Positions 37,442-52,400 of a DNA stretch of 64,000 nt are shown one piece after another. Source of the stretch: Apostichopus japonicus (Eukaryota > Echinodermata > Holothuroidea > Aspidochirotida > Stichopodidae); assembly GCF_037975245.1 (NCBI RefSeq), contig NC_092562.1, positions 1,589,001-1,653,000 of the forward strand, written 5' to 3'. Every line of letters begins with the position of its first letter. The first letter of the stretch is position 1. The position numbers and the translations under genes were made by a program. Below the pieces are notes generated by a model. The model saw nothing but the letters and a program-made list of their open reading frames with translations. It had not been told where the DNA came from and did not search any database.

Positions 37442-40400
37442 ATGGCGGAGAGCTCTGATGAAGATTGCCCTGATTTAGTCTCCTCAGACACAACTCCTGC
37501 TCGCAAAATTCCAGTCACAATCATTACTGGATATTTAGGTAACATTTTAACTACTTCTTAATTTCTTTGTACTTAAAAATTTCTCTCCACTTCTCAGTCA
37601 GAGGATTTTTAGTTTCCTTAACATTGTCATTTCTTACAGATATTCTGCCTCTGAGTTTCAAAGACATGCTGGTAAAGTCCCTGAGATCAATTAAGATTAC
37701 AATAATTGTAACAGTTTTTATTTATATTTATTTCCAGGTGCTGGTAAAACAACTTTGTTAAATTACATATTGACTGAACAACATAACAAGAAGATAGCAG
37801 TAATATTAAATGAATTTGGCTCGGGTGAGTTCTTTTTGTGATAACTTTCTAGCAATTTGTTCATGTTTTGTGCTCATTTGAGCTTGAAGGAAATCTAGGA
37901 GAAGGATTATTTATGAAGGAAATAAAACATACTTTACACATCAAAATATTTGACTCACATTATTCCTGGCATGAGTTCTTCCTGGTTTAATCATTTAAAT
38001 TTAGATATAACTATTAACTATGAACTTTGCTAAAGAATGTAACACACAGATTCCTTAATACCTTCCTTTGTAAGGAAATAATAGCTAGTTACTGACTAAA
38101 ACTAAATTATACCAGTATGTAATTACTATATATATATATATTGAACATTTAATTTGTACTTATATCTATGTATGTATTCATACACATATATATATTTTGT
38201 TTTTTCTTTTCTTTTCTTTTCTTTCTTCAGGGAGTGTTCCACATTGTTAAGCTTTTAAGCTTTATGGAAGACTTCCTCCACTTTGTACTTTTGTGGCAAA
38301 CAAATAAATAAATAAAATACCTCTGCCTAACTTGACTCCTATAGAAATATTGAAGAAAAATATTATTTTCTTAAAATTTGCATAGTTTACACAATTTGGG
38401 CAATTTTATAAGAAACTTTGGTAGTCTTGTTTGATATTCATCTATAATTTATTAATAAATTAATTTATATTATTTGCCAGGAAATCAAATAAATGTTTGA
38501 AGAAACTATGAACACCTGTATGGTGATGTGCATTAAAGCAGCATTTTGCGTTTGGTCGCAGTGTTCTACTTTCTTGACATGTCCATCGATTTTTTTTTAC
38601 ATATATCAATCACAAAACAGCAAACTAAGATATTAGCCAAGTTTTTTTCCTGCCAACAACGTTAATTGGCGAGTAATTAAGGATATTTGCAGATAATGAG
38701 AAGAGTGTCCTCGACAAATTCCACAGTTAAAATTAATCGCATACAGTTCCGCCAAACCCACTAGTTTGAATTCAACCAATCAGAGATGCAGGTTTAGTTA
38801 TGAGCCGTTGCTAAAAATAGATTCAAGACTTTGCGTTTGTACAACCAGGGAGATGTATGGAACTCCCTGGTACAACTGCCATATAGACTGTACACAAGTA
38901 AAGCATGGTGTTGTATTACATAGGCCTATTGGTCAATGACATTCGTAGTGTTTAAATATTCACATTATGGGCGAGGTTTATTGGGTTCTAACGGTAAATA
39001 TCTTGGAGAAAAACAAAGTTGAAAGTTGCAAATTTTTCGACTTTTATGCCATCATATGAAGTAAGATTTAAATAGATAAGCTAGATATGTATGTCGTTAT
39101 GGCATAGTGGAGTCAGTGAGGTTGAGAAAAATCATAGAAAAGGACGCAAACTGCTGCTTTAAAGACAATTAATAGATACCTGTCAAAACTTTTGAAAAGA
39201 TGTGTTTTGCATTTAAGTTGGGAAATGATTTTAATCTGCTTGTAATGTGACCCATATTGAAGTTCCCTTTTGATGTTAATTGAACACCAACAAAATGTGT
39301 GTGTGTGTTTTTTGTAAGATACTTTGAAGAACAACTATTTCCAGTTCATATCCATTTACCTAACCTCTGAAGACACTGTCACAAAACAGGTTGCTCAGCC
39401 TTTCAAAAGAGTACTAAAACTTCGATGAATGATCATCAGTACACCAAGCACTAAGGCCTACTGTAGTCTGAAATGATATCACTACTTACAGTGCATTTAC
39501 AATACATGAATAGTTTTCTTGGGTGTTTTGTTCTATACATAACAAAACAAAGTTTATAGTCTTATCATTAACTTTAACATGACAATATATGTGAATGAAG
39601 TAAGTTGTAATATCAGCTGATGTTATCACCAACTATGATGTAAAGAGTCTTGCCTACCATGTGACATTCTTTAGACATTCACAATGGATTGCATTGTTGT
39701 TCTTTGTTTTCCTTTGTTGTTCTTTTGTTTTCTTATCCTCTAACCATTGCCTTTCTCTGTCCTCCCGTAGGCAGCGCAGTGGAAAGTTCCATGGCCATGG
39801 GCCAGACAGGGGAACTCTATGAAGAATGGCTAGAGCTGAGAAATGGCTGCCTCTGTTGCTCTGTGAAGTAAGGCAATACTTTGACTCTACCTCTTTACCT
39901 TACAGGTGTCTGTGTACAGCTCATCCCTATAGGTAGAACAAATCCTGAGTTGCCTAATGAAATAAGCATATTTATAACCTCTCAGTTCTCATGTTTTGTG
40001 TATGATAACTTTAAGAAATGGTGTGTTAAAAGTAATACACTTCTTTTCCCCCTTTGTTTCATATGTCAAGAAGATTTTGATCTTGATCCCTAGATACTCA
40101 GTCAAATTTCACCCACAGTTTTCACAATTGAAATTGCATTGTGGTATGGTGACCTTTAAAGTTGACAGGTTTGGTGTTACACTTGATATCAGCCACTCTG
40201 ATAGAAACCAGAATTTTTCAATCCTTTCATAGTCAAGGAAGTATGTTGACCTGATTGTGCAAGGAATAATGTAGCTAAAACTATGTTGTTTTGTTTCATT
40301 CTCATTTTCATTCTTGTTGAAAATGTATTTGGAAGAGCTGGTATTTCATACTACTTTAATCTAAAGAATTTTAGTAAATTTTTGATACATTAATAGGATT

Positions 40401-43400
40401 CTCTGATACATTAACTATATCTTTGATATAGCAATCATCAAGACTATCTAGTTTTTCTTCTCTTTTCCACAGAGACAGCGGAATCCAAGCCATAGAGAAA
40501 TTGATGGAGAAAAAGGGACGATTTGATTACATTTTACTGGAGACCACTGGACTGGCAGATCCAGGTATGTGTACCATGATGTTATTTGAGCAATTCTTCC
40601 GAGGAAAATCTAATCACCTTTGACATTTGTTAAGTTAATTGGTGGGACTTGATAATGGTTTCCGGGGAAGATGAAAGGATCACACATGTTTGTAATGACG
40701 TTTTGCTTTTGCTATGATGATGTTTGCTATGATGTTTGCTTTTCCAACCACGATGTGCAAATATTTTGGTGCAACTTTTTTGGGTCCTGTTCCTTTGCTA
40801 ATAATACACTGACTGCTATTGAATTGTCGCGTAATCAGTGTTATTGAGGGCTCCCTGATGTCATAATTACATTTCCCTCACTTGTGGATGGAGGGAACCG
40901 TCTTGCAATGCTATACTAATGTGAAAAGCATAAATTTGTATTAAGTATGTAGATAGAACTATTGAAAAGGAAACAGTAGAGATTACATTTAACACATTAA
41001 TTGCATCCTAGGCTTCTTTTCTTTAAATTCATAAAGAAATTTTATAGTTTAATTAAGTTTTTCAGACTATTTTGACAACATTATTTTTTTTCCATTTGAC
41101 AACCCTTCAGGTCCGATTGCTTCCATATTTTGGTTGGATGAAGAGCTGGGATGTGATATTTACCTAGATGGTAAGTTCAGTTTCTTCACTTACTGTGACA
41201 TTGTATCCTTGTTCTCTCATTTTGGTTTTAAAGTTGACAGGTTTGTAAAATTACTGAAGAATCCTGATATCTTGGATTTCCCATCTAACATAGCTGTTGT
41301 CTTCATAATTCATAAAATCTTAACAAACTAAGAAACAAATGCCGACTGGTCTCTCTGTTTGTATTTCATCTCTTTTCTTCCTTGAGAAAACACTCCTTTT
41401 TGGTGTCCAACAATTTGTGAAAATTATTGACGTGCAATGTTTGTGCTGTCCCTCATAAACTTCTTTTAATTTCTCAAGTTTTTTCTGTAAAACTCCTGTT
41501 GTTGTTGCTTCAGTTAATACCTTAGGTTGATTTTTAAATTGGATCAAACCCTGATTCCTTCAGGGGTCGTGTTGAATTATCTATCGGTTACTTAAAAAAG
41601 ATATGATGAATAGTTAGCTGCTTTGATCAATCAAGGAACAATGGAAGTTGTGGTCAAAACTAAACAGATTGCAAAATTTTGTGACCTGGATGGCAGATGT
41701 ATTTACCGAATAACAACTCCCCGCCCGGTACAACATTTACTATATCATACAAGCTGGCAGTTTAGATTCAGAATAGCGACTCCATGGTTGTACTGGTAGT
41801 GCAGGCCAGCTCAATGCGGGACGGTTTCACCACCAATTTCATTCCGTGGGTTCCTCGCACTGTTTATGACATTCAAAACCCACCATTTCTTTTTCAGGTG
41901 TGGTTGGTGTAGTGGAGACGCATCCAAAAATCAGCTGGAAAGTTTACGCAACATGAATTTACATAGCAAAATTAGTTTATGCTGTAAGATGATCTTACAC
42001 TGCAAAACAACATTGAACAGTAACACTGCATAGTAACAGCATAGTAGTTGAATAACTTTACGTCGCATAACATAGAAGAAATCTTTAATGTAGCCATGGA
42101 GCAACATGACTCCTAAGTGTTTTACAGCTTATACTGAGATTACATGATGACGTAATGGTTTTACAGCAATGCATAGGGCGAGTTTACTGTATAATGATTT
42201 TACATAGACATATATTGAGTTTACATGGACGTATATTGTATAATGATTTACATGGACAAATAATGAGTTTACATGGACAAATAATGAGTTAACATGGTTG
42301 TATAGTGAGTTTGCATAGATATATAATGATTTTACATAGACACATAATGATTTTACACAGGCGTAAATGAGTTTGCATAGATGTATCATGTGTTTACAAC
42401 GAGGCGAAATAGTTGTACAACATGAGCGGAGTTAACAGGTTATACAGTTGTGCACGAAAGATGCGTCAAACATTTATTTATCTAATCCTCAATCTATGGG
42501 GAAACTTTGGAAAAAGCAGAATCTCCAAGAAAGGTATTTTGAAAACATTCCGAAATTTTATCCTTGTAAGCTTTGAGGCCAATATCGATGACCTCATACA
42601 TCTATTATCTTCCTTTGTTCTGTTTTGTAGGTATTGTTACTGTGGTGGACGCTAAATATGCACTGAATCAGATGCTGGAAGAAAAAGCAGACAAAGTGAT
42701 AAATGAATCTGTCAGGTATGTGAATCCATTGCGTTATTAGTATGAAGTGTGATTCAGATTAGGTAGGACTATCACCTGACATGTACAATTAATGCACCTC
42801 TTTCAAGGGATAAATTTATCCAATATTGCATAGCAAAATGCTATTAATGCACCTCTTTCAGGGGATAAATTTACCCAATATTGCATAGCAAAATGCTATT
42901 AATGCACCTCTTTCAGGGGATAAATTTATCCAATATTGCATAGCAAAATGCTATTAATGCACCTCTTTCAGGGGATAAATTTATCCAATATTGCATAGCA
43001 AAATGCTATTTATGCACCTCTTTCAGGGGATAAATTTATCCAATATTGCATAGCAAAATGCTATTAATGCACCTCTTTCAGGGGATAAATTTATCCAATT
43101 TTGCATAGCAAAATGCTATTAATGCACCTCTTTCAGGGGATAAATTTATCCAATATTGCATAGCAAAATGCTATTAATGCACCTCTTTCTGGGGATAAAT
43201 TTATCCAATATTGCATAGCAAAATGCTATTAATGCACCTCTTTAAGGGGATAAATTTATCCAATATTGCATAGCAAAATGCTATTAATGCACCTCTTTCA
43301 GGGGATAAATTTATCCAATATTGCATAGCAAAATGCTATTAATGCACCTCTTTCAGGGGATAAATTTATCCAATATTGCATAGCAAAATGCTATTAATGC

Positions 43401-46400
43401 ACCTCTTTCAGGGGATAAATTTATCCAATATTGCATAACAAAATGCTATTAATGCACCTCTTTCTGGGGATAAATTTATCCATTATTGCATAGTAAAATC
43501 CTATGCAAAATGAAATTGATGCACCTCTTCAGGGGATAAATTTATCCATTATTGCATAGTAAAATGCTATTAATGCACCTCTTTCAGGGGATAAATTTAT
43601 CCAATATTGCATAGCAAAATGCTATTAATGCACCTCTTTCTGGGGATAAATTTATCCAATATTGCATAACAAAATGCTATTAATGCACCTCTTTCTGGGG
43701 ATAAATTTATCCATTATTGCATAGTAAAATCCTATGCAAAATGAAATTGATGCACCTCTTCATGGGATAAATTTATCCATTATTGCATAGTAAAATCCTA
43801 TGCAAAATGAAATTGATGCACCTCTTCAGGGGATAAATTTATCCAGTATTGCATAGTAAAATGCTATGCAGAATGGTCAAACTGTTTGATCTAGAAGTGC
43901 AAAGATATACAATTAGCACTTTTTTTTCTTACATGTTGAATCATAGTATTTGGTAATGAGACCAAATTCTGAGTCTTCAAAACTGCTACGTAAAATTTGA
44001 ACACTAAAATTATTCCCCGTCTTTGAGATTATGGTTGGCCATTCTTGACAATTTGTTTTTTTTTACAGAAACTACAGAGTATTACTCCAAATAAGATTAT
44101 GATTGTGCAAGCTATAGGAAATCTTCCAACTTCATACAGTTAATAGCAAGAAGTGAATTTTTCCTTGTATCCAGAAATTGTTATTACATTTTAAAGGTGA
44201 CCTTCGGCAGAATTTATCTCTCTTCAAGAAAAGATAAGATTGAGTGTTAGTTTTGTTTGGTAGCTTTTGTTGTTTTCAAGATAGTCACCTTTTAAGTATG
44301 ATTCATCTCTGGACTGCTCCTTTAAGGCTAAATTGACGATAACTGTTAGACACGAGTTAGCCCTTTTGACAAATTTGTAATGGTTTGTAAACATGTTTCT
44401 GAGGCTGTGTTATCTTTTCCTATTAAATTTTTGTGTTGTATCTGAGGAACTGACCTGTTGCTCTGTGTGTTAGGCTAGATAATCCAGCCGTTTTGATTTA
44501 AAAACTTCACATGTCTAAAGGGTCATTTTTCATATATTAAAAGTGGAATTGAAATACAACCTGGACTGACAGCAACAATTTTCAATCATCTCTAAAACAT
44601 ATCAAAATTAAATTTATACATTAAGTCATCCTTTGATATCAGTCATAAAAAAATTATCAACATTATAGGCAAGGAAATGACCGGCATCGTCATGAGATGA
44701 TAGGATTGAAATGATATACAAAAATTAGTAACATAATTGCAACAAAAACAGCTGCTTTTCTTATCCCAAAAGAGGCAATTCATGAATATTCATGCTAATG
44801 CAATTTACAAATATAGTGATTGGTTGTAGACAACACTTAATACTACCAAGTCACTTAATTAAATATCTCTGCAGGAAAATGAAAAATGTTGCTGGATCTA
44901 TGTTTGTATCTGTAAAATTCCCCCCCAAACTTGGGATTTGGAAACAGTTCAGTCTGTAATTACTCAGAGTTACTATGTATTTGTGAATAGCGCCAACTAC
45001 CACTGAAAACTGTCTGCTCAGCCAACGTGAAATAGGTTTGAGCAGGTGATCAGATTAATTGCAACTTGAATTGTTGGCTTTATTTGTATGATATGTACAG
45101 ATTAATGTTTCATTTACATAAGGTTGAAGCATTATGACATACACCAAAGCTTAAGAGTACCAAAAATGTGCAAATATATATATTTTTTTGTAACAGATCT
45201 AACTAGATCATTGATTGATACTTTAAAGGATGGCTTATAGAAGATTAGTCGTGATATTTTATAGTCATTAAATAAAAAATGAATGCTAGTAATGATCCTA
45301 TATTGCTATTCTTGGATTTTAAGATTTTCACCTGTAAAATAAAACCTCTGGAATGTTCCTTTATGGCTTAACTCAGGATGGCTTAACTTGACTCCTTTAA
45401 TAGTGCAGGCCTTAATGTTAATCCTTTTGTTTTATCAATTAAAATAACTCAACAAAAAGGAGGGTAGGCAGACAGGATTTGACCAGTAAATTGAAAAAAA
45501 AATTGAAAAACTTGCTAGCTGTAACCGACTAATTTAAAATATTCAATAAGGATGGGAATTTTGTCTTCCGCCTAACCCCTCTGCCTATCTTCTATGCAGT
45601 TATGAGTAGAGCTTTAATACCTAGAGATCAGAGTTGTTTGCACTAACCAGAGGTCAAACATTGCTACGTAGTCTTGTTTTGAGCCCTCAGATTTTTCAAG
45701 TACATGAAAGTGTAATAACCGTGTCCAGGTGATGTTTGCAATGTAACAGACTTACTTTTTTTCACGTTTTTAAACAATTATTGAGACATTATAGCAATGA
45801 ACTAGTTTCGGTTTAAGTGTGTCATTGATCGTTAAAGAAGTTATTGCCAACAAAAGGGACTGACTGCACTCAATAAATGTTAATTTTGCACCTTTTTTTT
45901 TTTGTTCACCCGAGAACCTCTTGTTGTGTCAATCCCTGGATATCATTCTCTCTTAAACCATCAGACAAGTCGCCCTCGCTGATTTAGTACTTCTCAATAA
46001 AGTGGATCTCGTTGACAAAGATGTTCTTATGCAAACAGACGACCACATACGGTACGTGTGCCAAATCCCATCAAGGGGTTATTTATTACAGTTTTGTCAG
46101 GCTGTGTTATTCTGGTGACTTTTAACGGCAGAGAATGCAACCGAAAGTAAACGAACAGCTTCTGCATTCGATCGTTGATCTTTGCGATATTATTGAAGCT
46201 TTTAAGAAACATCATTTGGGTTGCGTTTGGGTAGACGGCGAAAATTTACAGATCCCCTCTAATTACCTAGAACAAATGAACGACACATCCTCGTTGAAAC
46301 AACATTGTTTTGTTTATAAGTGTACGACGATCACTTTCGGCAAGGTAACAGTGTTTGTTGAGAATAACTCAACTTACTTTCCAAATGCTCACCTGGGAAA

Positions 46401-49400
46401 CATAAATTGAGAAGCACTAGCAAAGCCTATTTTCATTTACAAGATATTGTTATCTTGAGGCAGAAATGTACCTATGGCATGTGGTATTCAATTGATATAG
46501 ACTTAATTAAGTACAGGTAAATGTTTCTATATCCGTCCTGCTTTTTGATATATACCCCTCTTCTCAATACCTTGGATCCCTTGTAGAGTGTTTAAGCTCC
46601 TTTTAAAGCAAAATTAAGCATTGCTATTGCCTAAGTATGTTTGTCTTGTTTTTCAAGTACAATATAAATAATAACTACTTACTAAAACATGTCCTTGTAA
46701 AGTTTGAATTATATTTTTAATTCTTGTCATTTGATAAGAGAATTTTGAGCAGAGTATTTTGGCAGGGTTAGGTAGATCCAAAGTTGCATGATATGGGAGG
46801 AGATGGGTAGAGATATGGGTAGAAGACGGGTAGAGAGACGGGTAGAGACACAGGTAGAGGGACGGGGTAGAGGGACGGGGTAGAGGGACGGGTGAGAGGG
46901 ACGGGTGAGAGGGACGGGTGAGAGAGGAGTAAAGTACAAATGTACTATGAACATCATGATATGTATTAACAACAAATATGGGAATAAATTAATCGTGTCT
47001 CTTCCATACTTAGAAGAGAGCATGACCTTTTACAAGTCCTTTCTAAAGGAAGCAAATCGACAGAACTACAATCCTCTTGTTATCAGGATGTATTGATTAT
47101 TGATTATTATTGAACACAACTCATACCTGTGTTAAACTAAAACTTTGTTTGACAATTTTGTGCTGTCAAGGTTTGTAGGTATCGTGACGAATATTTTGCC
47201 AAATAATTTCTTGATTGTCAGTTAGAATCTAAATTATCATTCACTTTACAATATTTGAAGAGCAGTCTGTCAATCGAATTTGACGGTGATCTTCGGTTAC
47301 GCAGTGATAGTATGTAAGGTTATCTGGTTTCCGAGCATCCTTTATCATAACACCAGTGAGCAAAGTACAGCTTCAAGTCTGGACTGGGTAGAATAACTGT
47401 AGTTCTCTGGATCCTAATGAGCATCCTTTAACATAACTTCAGGTCTGGACTCGTTAGTATCACTATAGCTCTCGGGCTTCTAAATGAGCATCCTTTATCA
47501 TTACACAAGTGAGCAGAGTACAGTTTCAAGTCTGGACTGGGTAGTATAACTATAGTTATTTAGCTTCTAAATGAGCATCCTTTATCATTACACCAGTTAG
47601 CAGAGTGAAAGCTTCTTGACTGGACTCGGTAGTTCAGTTCTTTTAATACTGTAAATATTTATATGTATATAATATATTACTGACAAGACTCCAGCAGATA
47701 TTGTTTCAATGGAGCTAGCTGCTGCAAAGCAAATGTGAAAGAGGGAGTGCCACACCTTATCGTATTTCCAAAACTGAGGATTAATATCTTCCATTTCACC
47801 TTTCAAAAATGCAAAAAATATGGCCCATGAATTCAATCTACATTGAAAGGAAAGAGAGCAGAGAATAAAATGGCAGAATTGTATTTTGTTTTACAAAGGA
47901 TGTTCATTCTCTAGGTAAATTACCCCATCATTTTACCAGGGATGGCATGCAATCAACAAATGTGGTTCTTGGCGACAAACAGTTACTTGTTCAACAAAAA
48001 CACAACTGATTTCTGAATTATCCAACTTTTAAGAAGCACCCTAAGAGGCTACTGAGCGATCTACACATTCCATATTCTGATTTTACATTGATGCGTAGAA
48101 CAACATTTTTTTAGTATAATATTTGTAGTACAGGTTTAATAGTTAATATATTATACATGTATGCTTGTCTGTGGGGGTCGTAGGTGGCCATGGTTGGACA
48201 AGTATTCACAGGGTAAGACCAGGGAGCTGCTACTCTAACACGTTTGATTCAAAACTTAAAATTTACCAGAAACACTTGAAACCAAAAGTCAGCCAACATG
48301 TCATCATCCCGTTCGAAAAGATACAATTACTGCTTTAAGTATTTATGCATGCTGCCCTCTAACTCATCCCAGCTTCTCTGTTTATATCATTTCCCATGGC
48401 AGCAGAAAATATATTATTTTGACAATAATTTTTCTGTCGAAAGAACGTTACAAAGACAGTCGTTAGAGATATGAGTTTTGGAGAGATGATTAATTTGGTA
48501 ACAAATTAATGATTTATAGTAATTGAGCACAAAGAGTCACATGTATGATTTATTAACGATAATGAATTGTGATTTCCAGGCGGCTAATAAACAGAAACTC
48601 TTACTGGCCGGGCAGAAAATTCTGAGCTTAAATATCTGTGACAGTATTGTAAATTCTTCTTCAGTTTGATAGGGCTTTGATTGCCCTCCAGATTGATGAC
48701 CCTGATAAATTCCAATGATAGAAGGTGGGGGTTATAGTAGCGGGAAGTTAAGGCTTTCATGAGGGGAGGGGGGTGTAGGGGGGTAAGGGAATCTATTGAA
48801 CATCACAAACAATATGTAGCTTTAGAGTACTCTCAAAGGTTTACAAATAATTTTCATTAATGTGTGCACTTACACTTTGAATCAACACCTTATAAATTTA
48901 TCCTTTTACTTTTTTTTTCTTCTTATCTTACAGAAAAATCAACACCTTGGCTGAGGTCATGCATACAGTTAAAGCAAAGTAAGTGTTCTCTTTTTTGAAA
49001 AACGAGAAGTAAACCCTACAATTTGTTTTATCTACAGCTTACATGATAAAGTAAATGATGGGGAAAAACCCACCCTGAGCAGCAGGAAAGTTAGTCTGAA
49101 CATTCAGTGTTCCATTCGGGGGGGGGGGGGGGGAGAGTTATCGGGGGTTATGACGACCACTCAAGGATCAAGGAGAGATGACAAAGCCAGTTTATTAACC
49201 AGTGTCTTCATTATTCATGTGTTTTTTTTTCCCCTCATCAATTTTTTACCAACATTTCATGCAAAAAAGGTTATTCCTTAGCTTGAGTTGTCAGGTTTCA
49301 GTGTTAATTAATATAATGAAGAAAAACAATAAGTTAGTCATATTCCTAATTGGACTCTCCAGCATATTTTTAACAGAGAGCGCCATCATATAGGTCCTGA

Positions 49401-52400
49401 TGTGTGTGATCCGCATTGTTCAGCCATCTATGAATTGAATTTACACACGGCAGTGTGAAAAGCTGCTACCATGCCTGGATGAAGTTGCTAACTGACACCC
49501 TGGATGATTGACCAGTTCATACGGGCAGGTTTTGCCATTTGACGATGAAACATACTTTAGAGAAGACATCAGTTAAGGTGCTCACATCAGTTAGCTTGAC
49601 TTGAAACTTGCAACATATGTTTATAAAAGGCCTCTTCTTTTTGAATAATTACCAAGGAAATTGTATATTTAATACTATTGACCTACTCATGGTACTGTAG
49701 TAGAGTAAGAGATTCTTTGACTTTAACTATGCAAATAAAAGGAAGTTTGACGATGAAACATACTGTTGAAAAGACATCAGTTAAGGTGCTTACAACAGTT
49801 AGCTTGACTTGAAACTTTGAACAAATGTTTCAAAAGAGACCTCTTCTTGAATAATTACCAATGAAATTGAATATTTAATACTATTGACCTACTCATGGTA
49901 CCATAGTAGAGTAAGAGATTCTTTCACTTTTATTATGCAAATGAAATGCAAATGAAGTGTTGAGTGGCATGTGTAGTTGATAATTATGGTTAAGCGATCA
50001 TGTGTTTCTTTGTAATACTAGGCATTCTCTTTTGTTTTAGTATAAAAGCAGAAAGCCATTATGCTATAAAACTCTGTTTGCTGTAGGTCTCGAGTTATAG
50101 AAAAAGAAGAAAAAGGGCAACAAATGGAAAGTTTTCAAGTGGTTCAATTGATTTAATTTACAAACAAAACAAGCAAGGCAGTTGTTAAAATATTTCTTGC
50201 TATAAAATGCTATGGACGCTGATTGTATGTCCAGAGGTTCGAAACCGGTAAGGAAGGTCTTAATTCCACTGTAGGCGTATGTCACCTGTATCGAATAATA
50301 CTAGTTTTGTTTTGGTGACATATTTTGCCTTACTCTAGAGATCAAACATGATGCTAACCAACTCGAAAATCATTTGTGATTCCTAAAGCCGGATCTCGAA
50401 AGCTTGAAAAACTCCATACATATATCTATGGAGTTTTTTCAAATTTCCCATCATTGCAGTAACTTCGCTACCCGTCAACATCCAGTCACAGCAGAGTAGA
50501 GCTTGTCCTCCCGTAACCTGACACCTTGTATACAGTGTGTCTATTTAAGCCAATGTTTATTTGGAAAGAAGAGTTTGTGGGATGGGAAAGATGATGAATC
50601 TCAGAACCTGAAATTATCATTCCTGTGAAAATTTGAGCCTGAAAAGAAAATATCTGGTTTTATCTTTCTTTATTTTGAAAAGGATAAATGGCAGATTAAG
50701 GAAGCTGATGTAATGATAACAATCTGTCAGGGAAATTCTTTGTTGAGATCATTTCCCGAACGAGGGAGGTTTTTTTGCTGCGTTTTGTAACCAGTGCTTA
50801 TTTTGATTTTCCTCGTCTGATTACGCTTCCAAGTTTTGGTATCGTTTATGATGTATTGTTTTCTGAGAAAACATTGGTTATTAACTAACGGAATTTAAAA
50901 CAGCAAATTTATTATGCCCTGTGTTTGTTTTCTTTGATTCCTGGTGTTTGTTTACATTTAATGTGCAAAAATACTCTCCACAGATTACATGGTGCTGCCC
51001 ATTTATAACAGTTGGCTCATGATGTGCACCAGTTTTCATGTTTGATTCATAATCCTATATTTATTCTTTCAAATAATATCTAGGTAGCAAGAGTTTCCTT
51101 GCAATTTATATAATCCTTTATCTATTTTCCTCACCATTCTTCTTCTTTTTTTTTCTTATCTTAGTAAGGCATGAAATTTTTTATTCTAGCATCTGTCTAG
51201 TTTTGAAGTTTAATGAAAGTAAAGACTTCAGCCCCAAGTTTTTGTATGAAAAGGGAGGTGAGGGTGATAGATCTGTGCCTGTGCTTGAAATGTATTTATA
51301 GTGTTAGTAATTCTAGGCTTCTAGTGATGCTTTAATGGAGATGACAGAGGCTTCGAAATATCTGACCATGTGACCCAAAATACAAGAAAACTGACCATAA
51401 TTAGTTAGTGTCCAGTTGTGTTTAATAATGAGAATTTAACTTAATATACTGCAAATGCAACTGTGTGCTCTAAGTGTTCTAGCCTTTGGTCACTTGCTTG
51501 TGTTGATATATCTATATTTAATATGCCATTATATTCAACATTCTCTCAACTTTTCAGGGTTGATCTGCAGAAAATCTTAGACCTCCATGCTTACGATGCT
51601 ACCAAAGAGATCAGGTAAAGCTGTTCACCTTTGTATGATTTTGATTTAATTTGCGATTTTGAGGGTCATTCTGGTGGCATGATTTAAGAACAAAGATTTC
51701 ATCACGAGTGTTGTGTTTATTGATGGGGTACTTCAAAGAAACAATACGGTGTGTGAGGGTCAGGTGAAAGAATTACGTGTCTTGATGACATTATCCAAGA
51801 GTGGATCGCAACGGCCGAGTTGGGTTACGTCACATTGTGTCGGGGAAGTGCGTTGGTTGGCTTTTAGAAACATTAATTCTCGGTCATAATAATAGTCCAT
51901 TGAACATATATGTAGGCTTGTACAGTGTAATGGCTGAACATAGGACAAGTATGGCGTCACTGATTATGTGGATAGATTGAGGTCGATTTAATCTCCACCT
52001 TCATTTCTTCTTTTTTCCTTCAATCTCTTGTAATAATCACTTATGATTCAAAAGCAAGACAAGAAAGATTTCTAACCCCCCTCCCCCTCTCCTCCACCCC
52101 CTCCCACCATAGTAAACTTCCTGCCCTCGAAACAGTCAAGCCAGTAGTGTAGTTGTTGTTATCATTAATGAGAACTAATATGTGCGTCAATGGTTGCCTC
52201 AATATGTGCCTCAATGGTTAATGAGAACTAACATGTGCCTCAATGGTTGCCTGGCAACATCACTTTATTAATATTTCAAGAGTCAAGATAGTGAAGTTTC
52301 TCTCATTCTCAGTTAACCCTGTTCCTACACCCCCAAAGAAAATTGCCTGCCCCCCCCGCCCCCAAACCAGCCATTATCAAGGAGAATCAGTACTGTTTAC

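Noticed and set aside
34869-37442. Compact bidirectional promoter
   Set aside because: The start codons are about 2.5 kb apart and no shared core elements were seen.
42783-43872. CRISPR-like regular array
   Set aside because: Eukaryotic intron; no unique spacers, since units abut and are tandem.
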